A stretch of 64,000 nt of DNA from positions 637,501 to 701,500 of the forward strand of contig JABMCL010000533.1 in NCBI GenBank assembly GCA_018857735.1, in the 5' to 3' direction. This document shows, piece after piece, positions 1 through 12,900 of this stretch. Source of the DNA: Alviniconcha marisindica. Lineage: Eukaryota; Mollusca; Gastropoda; Provannidae. The first letter of the stretch is position 1. Each line of letters starts with the position of its first letter. The notes beneath the pieces were generated by a model. It did no database searches, was not told the DNA's origin, and saw only the letters and a program-made list of their open reading frames with translations. A program made the translations under genes and the position numbers.

Positions 1-1887
1 TTGCTAGCCTACATGTAGCTTGTGAGAGCCTACATGTATACACTGTGTGCATCTGGCGCTGTGAACACGCACGTCATCAGACACGCAAAAGTTTTTATGT
101 GCCATATAAACAATTTCAGTCGTTCAAAAGAATGTTTTTGAACAAACAAAACAAAACAAAAACGAACTGAAATACCTGAAAATTTGATTTCCTGTCGAAG
201 TTTTAATAAAGGTTGATTTATTTATTTTTTCTGGAATTTTTAGAGCGCCGAACTCGTGATGAAACGTCTGGCGGTCTGTAACTGTAGCCTAATTTGCACG
301 CCAAAGTTTTTCCGCTGTAGCTGTACAAGAAAATAATCGAGCCCTTTTGTTTGATTTAGACCACAAGTGATTATAATCCCTTACTGAATTATGATGTGAA
401 CTACCGCACCTATTGCGGCGCAAATGACTCTCGCCACACATATTGTATATCTGTAAGACTGTGTACATAATAATTAAGAAATTCATTTGTCACTCCAGTT
501 GTTTTCCCCTCACTCTTTTGTAACTAAATCCTTCAATTAGCCTGCTGAAAAAAATAGTTGTCAATGAATGACACTTTAGTTCCTATTATTACTTTGGCTT
601 TCAAAAGGAACAAGTTAACCATCGTAGACTTCGACTTGCTATTAGCGACTTAAATGATGACTTATTCAGACGGCTCATGTTAGATGACCCCGCATGTTCA
701 GGCAGATATACAGCAGGAACGTCAGAGCATTTACTACTACATTTTGTCCCCTTTATAATAGTATTAGAAATAAAATCATTGATGGTTTCACACCACTAGA
801 CCATTCGGTCAGCTATTTGCTTTTGTACCCACCCACCCATCCCGTTTTGTTCTTGTGCTTTTTGCCTTTTGGTTTGGTTTGTTGCCTTTGACAATAATTT
901 GCCATCTTGCCATACTAAATGTGTATGTAATTATCATTTCCTCAAACAAGCATATTTGTGTTTCCTGTTGTTATTTTTTTGTTTGTTTGTTTGTTTAGCT
1001 TATGATTACGATGTATGAATACAATTTTGTTTCAACGAAAGGTCGCGGGCTGTAATCCCGGCAGAAGCGGCGGGAGAATTTTTCCTCTCCACTGAGGTCA
1101 ACTTTTTGTGCTGATTCTCATTTCGGTATCCGTTCCACCCCCGTGTTACCGCACTTAGCAAGTAAAAGATCCCGCTCAACTTCTGCCAAAGGTGCAGGTG
1201 GCAGGTTGCACTGGTCATTGTAGGCTTACATTGACATTTCCCCCCTTGCTTTGTATTAGCCTTCCCATTGTCAAGTGTTCACGTCAGCTGGTATTACTAT
1301 TATTATTTCTACACGCACCGAAGAAATCGCGATTGCATTCAAACTATGAACGACAGCACACTTTGTTATTTTATGTTACTTTTTCCTCGCTGATGGGGGA
1401 TGCATTGTTATTTTCTTCTGGTTTCTTCTTTCTCCTGTGCTGTGTGGTTTGAATTTTTTTTTAAATCCCCTTTGTAAATTGGAGAGTCCTTTTTTGATCA
1501 GTCACTCTACTCAGTTTTCTAATGAGTTGCTGCATGGCCTCGACCAGGAAAGTGCCTGGCTGCACAGAGACTGTGAAGTATCAGTGAGAACCTCCCACTG
1601 TGAGCAGCTGTAACAGGCCAGTCAGTTTCCGGGGCGGAGACGCGGACGGGGGGGGTGAGGGCGGGGTGGATGTAGTTAGGGTGGAGGAGGGGAGGTTGCG
1701 GTGATGTCCCCTTGCTGAACGTTTTGGACTCCTGTTGGGAAGTCCACAGAGAGACTTGCCGCATCAGTCGGCGATTGTCCGCCTCCACGCTGCACAAACC
1801 ACCACAAAGGGAGCTGACTGATTAAGCGTGAAGAATCAGGACGTGTATGCCCACTTTAAGCTTCAATGGACTGTTTTGACTACCCCT
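1..1887. other. No supported gene; CpG-bearing left edge
   Basis: No exon with a recognisable protein family was found. Around 240-440 there is a cluster of CpG dinucleotides in otherwise AT-rich DNA, which could be a promoter of a gene lying to the left, but no transcript can be supported. Around 1030-1215 is a moderately GC-rich stretch that looks like a dispersed-repeat fragment. Confidence 0.4.
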
Positions 1888-2225
1888 ACAAACACCTTGT
1901 GGAGTGTGATTACCTCAGTCCGTCCAAACACACCTTGTCGAGTGTGAGAACCTCAGTCCGTCTAAACAAACCTTGTCGAGTGTGATTACCTCAGTCCGTC
2001 CAAACAAACCTTGTCGAGTGTGATTACCTCAGTCCGTCCAAATACACTTTGTTGAATGTGATTACCTCAGTCCGTCCAAATACATCTTGTCGAGTGTGAG
2101 AACCTCAGTCCGTCCAAATACACCTTGTCGAGTGTGAGAACCTCAGTCCGTCCAAATACACCTTGTCGAGTGTGAGAACCTCAGTCCGTCCAAATACACC
2201 TTGTCGAGTGTGAGAACCTCAGTCC
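1888..2225. repeat. 38-bp minisatellite, about 9 copies
   Basis: A direct tandem repeat with a 38-bp period. Each unit carries the phrases CCTCAGTCCGTCCAAA and CACCTTGTCGAGTGTGA. Early copies read GTGATTACC where later copies read GTGAGAACC, so the right-hand copies are more homogeneous and probably younger. The array resumes at 2693-2719 beyond an inserted element. Confidence 0.9.
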
Positions 2226-2692
2226 TATTAGGGATGCAGAGGAGGGAGGTGAGCTGGACTCTCATGAAGAAGTTACATGAGACGCTTTGGCGGGTCCAGG
2301 CGAGATCAAGAGGAGCGACGTGTGCTGACCCACAAGTTAGCCAAGAAGAGTGGGGGGTGGAGCTGGGCTTGAAAGTTGGACTTCTTTTGTTTCAGTTCTT
2401 TCCCAACGGCGGAGCTACGGACATTGTCTTTGTGACTCTGTTCCACATAGCAGTTGGGACAGCAACTGCGTCAGTAGTACACTAGTTATTGCGCTATGCC
2501 GAGCGGACACTGCCTTAACATTATGTTGTTCTGGCGGCGGTCCACAGCATCCTTGGTCTTCCGGGTTGGCGCCTGTCTCGAGTCCTCACTCTTCTCTCAC
2601 CCCCCCCCCCCCCCTCCCCCTTTGTCCCCGTCCCTAATAGGCCACCTCACTTCTGTGGACGTTTAAGCAAAATTATTCATTCATTCATTCAC
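2226..2692 (+). mobile_element. Retroposon-like insertion with 13-bp target-site duplication
   Basis: This 467-bp block interrupts the 38-bp array. The array sequence AGAACCTCAGTCC lies directly before it (2213-2225) and again directly after it (2693-2705), as expected of a target-site duplication. The block ends with TTCTGTGGACGT followed by an (ATTC)n tail, like the 3' end of a non-LTR element or SINE. A similar TTCTGTGGACGT phrase recurs near 63901 with a different tail. No open reading frame of a known family was recognised, so it is either a 5'-truncated LINE or a SINE. The flanking array already repeats this word, so the duplication evidence is good but not absolute. Confidence 0.6.
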
Positions 2693-2719
2693 AGAACCTC
2701 AGTCCGTCCAAATACACCT

Positions 2720-4085
2720 CCCCCACCACCTCCCGCCAGGGTTTTTGATGCGGTGCATGGTCGGTCCGGCGTCCTGTGGCCACCCACGGGGCCAGAGATG
2801 TCCGAGTTCTGGCAGCGTGCGCGGCCCCACAATGATGGCTAGCGTCTGGTGCCGTCCCAAAGTCAGTCCTGCCGAGCACCGCTTCATCGGCGCTAACAAG
2901 CGGAAGAAACAATGACCCGGAAAATGGCCTGACACCGACACGCTTCGACAATCAAGGGGAGAAACTGCACAGGTGCACGTTCATTTATCACGGCTGAGTT
3001 GTATACCTTGCGTGTGTGTGAGTGTGTGTGTGCGTGCGTGCCTTCTGCTGCACAAATCTTAAATTCTCTCTGTCACAGCCCTTTGCTTTTTCAAACAAGT
3101 ATAGCCTCAGCCTTGTGTGTGTGTTCTTTATTGGCACTGTGTGTGTATATGCGCGCGAACCTACCAGTGTGCGTGCGTGCACGACCATGCGAAAGTGCGT
3201 TACACTATGTATTGTCTGAACGTCTATTAATGCATGTTTATGCCATTGATTTGTGCCCGAGTATTAACGTGTTGCGTGTTTTTCTTAGTTTTAAATTGCG
3301 GCTTTGAAAGCGCTCAATAAATTTGCTATTATTATCATCATAAATCTTTAGAGGCACACATGTTTCGATCTTTTGCGTCCGTAAATTCATTCTTAGTGTT
3401 TAATGAAGATCAAATTGATCATACGTCACAATGCTGTAGTTTGCTGGTCGTGCCCTTGTCCATGGTGACAGCTTCTTTTTTCTTCTTCTTTTCTTTAGAC
3501 TTACTAATCTACGGGTGTGCGTGTGTTATGCGTGCGCAAGTGCTTACTTTTAGAGAGACCTGAGAGTCGGGCCACTTGTTCCTGGCAGACTTGCATTTCT
3601 GTTTGCTTTGAACATTGGGTCTGTTTCTGGAGCTATAGCCGCAATGGTGGACGATGAACAGATTATGTGTTTGGTGAAATACGATGAAACTGGAAAAAGA
3701 TTATTCACATTTGAAAAAGAAACTGTATCAACATGTTTCGCTCATGTTTCACAACCATTTTGCAACAAGGCGCGCGCGCGCACGTATGTGTGTGTGAGTG
3801 TCCAAATTAGACTCTCCCAAACCGAAGTGACGGGCAGTGTGTGTCCAGAGACGGTACAGTGATGGTTGTCAGTGCCAGCGAGATCAAAGAGTTGATGAAA
3901 CGGGAATATTGACGAAATGGCTGGCTGCTGCTAACCTCGTGGGGTAACGGGTTGTGTAAAGTGAGGCTGAGGGCGGCGGTAAGTAAGTAAGTTGGTGTTT
4001 CAAGTTACGCCCAGTCAACCAGTACGGTTATATCAGGGCGATTGAGGGGCGGGCTCAGTCTATTTGAATATGGTGGATAAATAAA
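2720..4085. other. No gene seen; GC-rich patch then simple repeats
   Basis: 2720-2950 is unusually GC-rich with several CpGs and may be repeat-derived. 3000-3190 contains GT-rich microsatellite sequence. The longer open frames here are low-complexity Cys/Val translations of GT repeats and match no family. Confidence 0.4.
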
Positions 4086-4120
4086 ACCCACAATTACAAT
4101 TCCACCTTCCACAAAAACAC

Positions 4121-4131
4121 TTTATTTTATT
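4121..4131 (-). terminator. Probable PDIA4 polyadenylation signal
   Basis: On the minus strand two overlapping AATAAA hexamers occur here (AATAAAATAAA). They are the best signal seen downstream of the PDIA4 stop codon and would give a 3' UTR of about 2.4 kb ending near 4100. Use as the real 3' end is inference. Confidence 0.5.
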
Positions 4132-5640
4132 CAAATTGCATCCTTCTGGCAGCAGTTGATAAAAGGACAACAAAAGTAACAGTGGAATAATCATTCATTC
4201 TCACAACACCCGTACGCTTTTACAGACAGCATTCATCAACGGAAATGCCAATACATAAACTCAGCAAATAGCACTCATTCAACAAGTCAAAGTAAAATTA
4301 CTCTGTTTAAACATTTAAAGCTGTAGTAAACAACAATACCAAAACATGCCAGTTAAATGACGTATTTACACAGACAGCTGCAGTCGCCCAATTTGATGTT
4401 CCATACTTAACTGCAGACGAGAAGCATCATACTTGAGTTTAGTCTGTAAAATGGATTACAACAGTAGCCGTTTCTTTTTCTTTCTTTCTTCTTTAATTTT
4501 TTTTTTTTTTAATTTTAGTTTTATGTTTTTATCCGTTTTTCCTCCTTTTTTCCTCCTTTCCTTGATGTCCACAACATGGGCTGTCACACAACCTTTGAAA
4601 ATAAAGTCCCTGCTCTTGCCAAAGAACTGAGACTGATACAAAGGCCATATTTACCCAAAACAACCCACTGATGTCAATAAATTAAGCAACATCTGACGTT
4701 GGGAAGACAGTGTTTGTTTACTGGATCAATGTGGAAGAATTTTAAGTAGTCACAAATAAAGCGCATGGTCATGTGACTGCCTCATGAAGTAGACCCTTTA
4801 CAGAGAGCTTCGTAAAAGGCTAATAATTTAAATCAGGGCAGGCAGACATACAGAAACAGGCCCAGAGATACGGCTACTAAACCAGCACAAACTTGGCACT
4901 TGGGTGTACATCATCTTTTGCATCTCGCAGAAAACTCCCCCCCCCCCCCCCATAAATCACACCAAAAAAAAAAAAAAAAACTGAAACAAAGATAATTATT
5001 CCCAAAGGCAGTCCATCATAATTCCACCAACCAAAACTCTCCAATTCTTGTGTCATAATTTCAGAAAACAAAAACAGAAGACAGGTAACTTTCACTTTTG
5101 TGAACATAATGGTACAGAATCAATTTCGGACAGAATCTGCTGTCAGACTAAGTCTGCTGCTTAGTAAATCATCCATTTCCATAATTCACTTCGTATCACT
5201 TTCCACTGTTTTGTGTAACACATCCCAAACAAACTTCATGTTTGGCATTCCAAACTTGCCATAATCAATAATCAACCACATTCATTACCCTTTCCTAGTC
5301 AAACACACAAACAATTGCTCCTCATAAGTGTAAACAGAAAAATATAACGTGTGTAAATGATACGTACCCTTTTCCAATTTTCAATACCTTTATCAAACAG
5401 GTACATATGCAACACTTAGCACATAACCTGAACACAGCACCACATCTCCATTCACACAAATTCATTCTGTCCAACCTGTACTCACAATGCTGTGACACAA
5501 CTGAATGGGGAAAAACAACACAATGCTTACAACACTGTTCCCGGATTTCTGAGGTGCATATCTGTATGTTCCTGTGGTGAAACTGGCCATGTCCGTGTTG
5601 ATATGCATGTTTTACCTGGAGGGCTGCATGAAGCACAGGT

Positions 5641-6150
5641 TGGGAGGGGGGGGGGGGGGGGCTGTAAGGAAGTGGGGTGGCACAGCATAAGGGGGTGGGG
5701 TGGATGTAAGGAAGTGGGGTGGCAGAGCAAAAGGAGCAGTTACTGGATATTTTGGGAGCAAAGTTACTTGATGTTTAGCTTGAAAATCACAAAGGTCATA
5801 CTATCAACTATGGCAAACAAAATCGATCAAACAATAAGTAAGAATCTGATTTATTGTTCATGCCACAAGCCACATGATGACTGAAAATAATGCAGACAAA
5901 AAAACAAAAAACTTGTTTAATGAGCTGGCAAGGCCTGAAGCAAGTGATGAAATCCAAGTTATTTTGTAACATTCTCCAGCTTTAATCATTTCAATGACTT
6001 TGGGCCTGTGACAACTCTGGATTCTCAGCAGAGCAGAGCTTAATGTGCATCCCACTGTTGGGGGGGAGGGGGGGGGATCATATGGTGGTGTTACAAGGTG
6101 TGTGTGGGAGGAGGTGGGTGGGGGGGATGAAGGGAGGAAAGGGAGGAGGG
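5641..6150. repeat. G-rich tracts within PDIA4 3' UTR region
   Basis: Several runs of G on the plus strand occur near 5645-5710 and 6060-6150, so the presumed PDIA4 transcript is C-rich here. Otherwise the 4100-6528 interval appears as unstructured AT-rich 3' UTR with poly-C and poly-A tracts near 4936-4980. Confidence 0.6.
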
Positions 6151-6528
6151 AAAAGTTTGATTTGTAACTTGGATTACTTTAAGCAAATAATGACTTTGTG
6201 TCAGTGTGCATACAACAATACATTATCAACATTTGGTGGTGTTTGTATCCATAACCTTAAATTTTGAAAAGTAATGTTTAAATCTCCTTATACTGCCACT
6301 CACCTGTTTTCTTAATAACTAATATGTATGACAACACAATGATGGCATTGACTCCCTGAAGAGTGAGAACTAAGTCTGCTCAAGACCTCCACCTGTGTGT
6401 ATGCAGGTGCCCATGACAATACAAGTAACCCCAGTGTAGCTGCAGGTCATAACTTCTTTTTGAATTAGATTGTGAAAAAACACAGAGCTATGAATACAGT
6501 TCATTCATGCAACACTGATATGCCAATT

Positions 6529-6941
6529 TTACAATTCATCCTTCAGTGAGCCAAGTGAAACTGTTGCTTTTTCCTTCAAAAATTTGACAAAGTCATCTAG
6601 TTCCCAACCCCCTTCATATTTGATGGGATTATTTTTCTTGTTGGTCGGAGCAAAATAGATCGTGGGGAATCCTTCAACTTTATACTCATCAGGTGTATCA
6701 TTTGCTGTGGCATCCAACTTGGCAATCACCAAATCTTTCGCAGACTTGAATTTCTTGGCCAGCTCCTTGTAGGTGGGTTCCAATTTTTTGCAGTGGCCGC
6801 ACCAAGGAGCATACATCTCAATCAGAACATCTTTGCTCTTGTCCTTGACAATCTGCTCAAAGGTCTTCCCGACAACCACTTTCACAGGTCCTTGCTGCTT
6901 CTTGGGGACAGGCTGTGATTTGATGAATGGTGCAATTTTCC
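6529..6941 (-). CDS. PDIA4: PDIA4 last coding exon: a' domain and KDEL
   Basis: A single 413-nt exon holds the whole third catalytic domain: the linker [12 protein letters not shown] at residues 540-543, cis-Pro segment EGFPTIYF and the terminal KDEL before TAA at 6531-6529. No intron interrupts the Trp-CGHC junction here, unlike the a0 and a domains. Confidence 0.96.
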
Positions 6942-9900
6942 CTGCACAAATTACCAGGACGAATACTCCATAAATTTGCAATATAGTGAGTTGACTAATT
7001 CATTCCACTAAAGCAAAAATACACAGGTTTAACCAAAGGTTAATTCTAACCATTCTAAAAGCAGGCAAACCTTTTAAGTGGTTTGAACATCATTATCACC
7101 CTTCCCACTGACCAGTGTAAAATTAGCGTCGTCACTCCAAAACTGCATGATAATTCACAGGCCATGATAATTCTAGAGTATCTTGCTGGCTACAAATATA
7201 AATAAAATGACTTGGGGAGAAGCTGGTGTGTTACATAAATGGTATCTTTTCAGAAACTTTACAGATGGACACTTTCTGCATATATCTTTGTTCATATAAA
7301 AATCAGTTTTGCTGTAAATTTGCACAGAACCATTTGAGCACCTCAACACATCAACATCAATCCGCATCTTCAAACAGTTGTTCTTAGTCAAAGACCAAGT
7401 AAATGTTCTTTACTTACCACTTTCACATTCAGAAAGTCTGTTACTGATAAATCATTTTCAGATTTTCTATGCCCGCCTATGTGGTGTGCAATTTGCCTAG
7501 AGGTAAATTTGTTTTGTCTAACATTTTTCAAAAATTCTGAAACTACTGTTCACCCTCTTAACCAGGCCCAAATACTTGAACATGCTTAGTCAAACCATTT
7601 TTCTCACAGATCCTACCATCCAAACATGGACAAACTGCCACACAGTCTCTCTTCCAGAGTCACCAAACTCAGTACCTTGTTCATGTTTTCACTTCTCTTG
7701 GAGATCTCACAGCTGCCTCTTACCTCTCTTATACAGATCCAAGAACTCTCTAATCTGGTCTGAGTCAAACTCCTCCATGGGTTCCATGGGATATCTTTTC
7801 CCATCAGCAATGATGCCAATGTTGATCTCTTCATTAGACTCTTCCAGGCCTAAGTTTTTCAGCAGGTCTTCGTTGCTTTCATCATTTGCAACAGCAAAGC
7901 GAATGCCTTTGTAGTCCTTGGCAATCTCAGCAATCCGGTTCCTCCATAACTGAGTGGCTGTGAACACATTCATAAGATATATGTTAAGTATGAGGCTGCA
8001 TGTGCTCAAAAAAGGTTTCTTCAGCTTAAAAAGTATATCTATCAACACTGGGTGAATCTCAGGGTTTTAGTCAAGGAAAACTAACAAACAAACAAACAAA
8101 CAAGCATGTGCACTCCCACTGCACAGAGACTTTGGCTTTCACCTGAAGGACGCCTGTGAGCTTACCACCCTGAGAGGAAAGAGGATCAATAACCAGGATT
8201 CAAACCCACAACCTCTCACTCCTTCTCAGCCAAGCCCCCTCCTCACCTGTCCTGTGGTCAAAGCTCCAGTCCACAGTGTAGAAGGCAAGACAAAGTGGGC
8301 TCTCCTTTGAATAGCGCTCACTAACAGCACCATCGTATGCACCAACCAGAGGGAACTGGTGATCCAGAATGAACTGTGTAATTTCGTCAGGCTGTGTGTC
8401 ATCCTGAAACAGTGACACAACACTTTTTTGTGATTTTCAGGGTCAAGTGAATACCCTCTCTTCAGTCTGTTGTCTGCGTCTTTTCCCAAACACTTGAAAC
8501 AACTTCCTCACCAACTGAAATTAAGTAGATCTAATTTTAGTCCTCTAATCACCTCTCTGTTTGTTGCTTGAAAAGGGGGTTTACCTTAAAAAAATAATCA
8601 TGTTTTGTGTATTGTCTGATTTGAAAAAGCATTCTTTTCAACCTTTTGCATGTTTTCCAACTTATACAAGCAAAATTCTGCTTCAGCTATGTGAGGCCTA
8701 CAAAAAAATCACTTTTGCTGAAAAAGTGATTTCAAACAATTTAAGGACTACACCATTACAACAAATTTATAAAAAGCACAACAAATGCATAAAAACACAA
8801 TCTGCCCTACCTTGATGTTAAAGACATGCCATTTTGGTTCAAACTTGGTGTAGAATCGCTCAGCATTTAGCACCAGAACAGAGCTAGGGTTGGCCTTGTA
8901 CTTTGTAAGCAGTGCCTTGTCTGTAGTGTATCCAACATGGTAGTCTTCTCGCATCTCCTGCACTGAACACCAACATCGAGGTCATTCTGAATGACTGACA
9001 TTCTATTTAATCAAAATCAGAACCAGATTATTTAGCTACATTTGGAAATTTCTAAAATGCAACCTAAATGGTGCAGGCCATTCAAACGTCTGTCCAAACA
9101 GGTCCATTAATCAATGTAACCTTCAAAATGATTGCAAATCTCATGTACTTATTACGTCACATATTGTTTCCCGTCACAGGTAGAAGGCAGCATGTCATGC
9201 TATCTTAATTAACAGAGTCAGATGTGATCAGTATATTAAAAGCACCACCATAAATCATCTCAAAACAGTTATAGGAAAAATCAGAGGTCTATTGGGTGAC
9301 TCAGCGAAGCTGGTTTGCTAGAGTGAATGCACTTAGTAATCTTTCGCGCAAGAAGTCGCAGCGCACTTCCGGGCCAATTTCTGAGTAGGCGTTGCTTCAC
9401 ACTGTGTATAACAGTGGAAGTTGAACCTAGAATCGCAAAGCAGTACAAATGTTGAAGTTGCAAAAATTACCATGGAAAGGGGATGGAGAGTGGAAAAAAA
9501 GTGTCTTTGCGTTGTTTTTTGGCTGACCAGAAGATCGCGAGTTCGTAGAAAAAATGCGTTTTGGGGCATCCTATAGCATGAGCAACAAGTTATTACTAAT
9601 TGCCAGACACATTATGACTACAGGCCTCCAAAAATGCCTTTAAAGTTGGCAGTGTAAAATTGCAAATTCACTGTCACTGCCTTCCATTGTGAAGAAAGTA
9701 TGCACTGGAAGTAAAAGCAGCCAAGGGACTTAAGCGATGCTGGGCAAAAGTCAAGGGAGTTAACAACCCCGCCTGAATCGCCCAATATTGATGGGCTCAT
9801 TTGGTGACCATGAGCTGTGCCAAAGCTGGCTGGATTACAAAATGTTCCTAGTTGTGTCACAATGTAACACTGTTAATCCCTGCTGATCACACTCTCGCCC

Positions 9901-12900
9901 AGCGGCTAAGACTGCATATACCAGTGGCACAAACACAAATGGTAGTATGTCGTACAGCCATCATCACTGCCAATTTTAAAAAATTAAAAAATCAGAAATG
10001 TAGGTAAATTAAATCAAATAACTGTCTTACGATATAAAGTATGGCAATACCCTCGAATAAAACAAACCTGTGTCCAAAGTATTGTCATGATTGAACTAAA
10101 GCTCTTTAACATACCACAGACACATATATATCCATAAAAATATATTTTACTGCCAAACAAGTGGAAGGCGGGAGCATCATGGGAGCTGAAGAACAAGCAG
10201 AGAGGAGGGAGAAAAAAGAAGTCATTCACTTCTGGGAATTGAAACAAGATGCCCATCTGCATGTTCAGATGTTCAGTGTGCACATTTTTCCTTCTTAATT
10301 TCTCTCTCTCTCTCCCCCCCCTCACACACACACACATACACACGCATTGCACACAAAACATTTCAGAATATGAAACAAAGCAAAAGATCTGAAGGTGTCA
10401 TAAGCAACTGCTTTCATCAGCATATTCTAGTCTTTGTCTGAATTATATCCACATTTATCTTTTACTTGCACAGAGAGCTTTAGGCAAGACTGTGTCATGC
10501 AAGGTTATACAGATGTTCTGTATAGCAATAAAGCACTTCCTTCATAAACAAAAAAGATCAAGTGCTTTTTGTCTCATACGCTGTGCATCAAAAACAAAAA
10601 CTGTCCAAAGAGAACTCTTCATGAATTTGATGATGGGCCACAGTCAGGAACCATAACTGCTTCTAGTCCCTTGGAGTATATTATTTTATTTCTTTTACTC
10701 ATCTCAAGATGGTGAGAACAAACACTAATAGAATTACCTTCAGGAAGACAGAAAACAGTGATGAAATGAAATTATATATATGCCAAGAGGAATGGCCTTC
10801 AGAAACAGCAAATTGAAGTCATATTCTTCTTTCAAACATGCTGCCTACTCCAAACCAACCAATCCACAAAACGAGAAAGAATAAACAATTGTTTGTTCTC
10901 TTGAACATTCACACATTGGTTAAAATAAATATAAAAGATCTTCACCAAACAGAAAACTGAAATTGTCAAACTCTAAACTGGCAAGAGCTACTCTGGAAAA
11001 CAGCCAAAGACTTACAAGCATCTTGGAAAATCCGAAGGTGAGGGTCTGTGTCTGTGTTGAAGAAACCAAGCACAGAAATGTCGTCTTCCTTCAGGAAATA
11101 CTTCAAGGCGGCTTTGTCCACTGGTTTGGCTGGCTCACCACGCTGCTTATTCATGTACTCCAAAATACCTGCAAGCCCATCCAGATTCATTCACATTAAA
11201 ATGTTTGTTTGCAAGTCTCACTTCCGTCACTTGTCACCAGTCATCATGCCTATTAACTGACCAAGTGATCACTTTTATTCTCCATTCCTCAGACAGACTC
11301 ATATTCATATTATGTTTTTACTAATTATAGTGCATGATGGGTCATTTTAATGATTCTGTAACCTACCAAACTCTGACATGGGTTCCAGGATCTTTAATCT
11401 CTGTATGTTACATTTTTGCATGTGTACACACAGACCTTAAAACTACCTCAGTTGTAGAGAGCAGCAAGGACACAAACTTCAAAGCTTCCAGGAAGCAGGT
11501 ACAATGTTCCTATCCACTGTACAGTTACACAGATTCCGGTTTTCTTCTTAATACCAATAACAAGAATTTGAAAAATCCTCCTCAGTGACATGCCAAGAGA
11601 ATGTAAATTAAGCAGGAAGGCATATCAAAGGCATTATAACAAATATCGCACAGCACCCCTTACCAAACTCCTCACGAGGCCCTTTGTACTCATAGGCTCG
11701 TCCTTTGCGGAAAACTTTCAAAGTGGGGTACCCAGTGACGGAGTACTCTCGGGCCAACTCCTCTTCAGCTGTAGCATCCACCTTAGCCAGGATGATGGGT
11801 TCAGGGGAGTTCTTCAGCAGCTTGGCAGCTTTTTCATACTTTGGTGCCAGGGCTTTGCAGTGTCCACACCTATGGAACACAACATTATAAAATACACACT
11901 GACTTGTGATGGAGTCACAATCAATAGACCAATACAGGCTTGAGAAGTAAACTGTACAAACGACTGAACAATTACCTTATTTCAGTGTACATGAACATGG
12001 ATTTTATTTTTAACCCATGTGCATGTTGTATGTAATACTTCACAAATAAGGTAAATATCAATCACAGTTTATTACACCGCATGTTGTAACATTTTCTTCA
12101 ATGTCATGTTCAGAAATGGTACAGAAGAATTTTGACCATGGGGTTTGTCCTGATGTGATCTTGTGCAGGGCATTAAAATCTGAGGGAACTTGTTTTTATT
12201 GAGCTTTACTGGATAGAAGTAAAATCCTAACCATAAATGGTACACAGAATGGACAGGATTGCCCCAAAAATAACACTAAGCATAAGAGTAGGAGTAATAA
12301 GAGTAAAGCAGGAAGCACTAAAGTCACACAAAAAGTATACAACAGACCTGGTCAGACAGCAAAGGAAAAGCTTTCTGCACAGTGTTAAGAAACATCCATC
12401 TGCCTAAGCACACAATATAAACCCAGGATGTGTGTGTATGTGTGTGTGCATGCATGCGTGTGTGCGTGCATGCGTGTGCGTGCAAGCGTATATGCATGCG
12501 TGCATGCATGTGTGATTGGACGTAATATGATACATATTTTTTTACTCATGCCCAATACATTTATCCAATGCCGTTTCTTTACTTTTACATTTTGCAATTG
12601 GTTTCAGGTTAAGACACAAAAGCTGTCAACAGCAGAAATGTGTAGTTACTGCAAGCCACCAGGCTGTCTAATACAGTAATACCAACAGCCACTATAAAGA
12701 ATACAATGTGAATAAAAAAAATCAAAACAGGATGCCAAAAAACCATTTTGATCCTGCACTCAGAAAAAAATCTGGAACAGCTTCCATAATGTTGTGTAAC
12801 ATTTTAGAGTTCAAGTTAGTGTAGATCTGAAAACCACAACTTTCTTGTTTGGCGGCGCTCTTCCAAAGCTTCCAGACCTGCAATCCCAATTTTAAAACCA

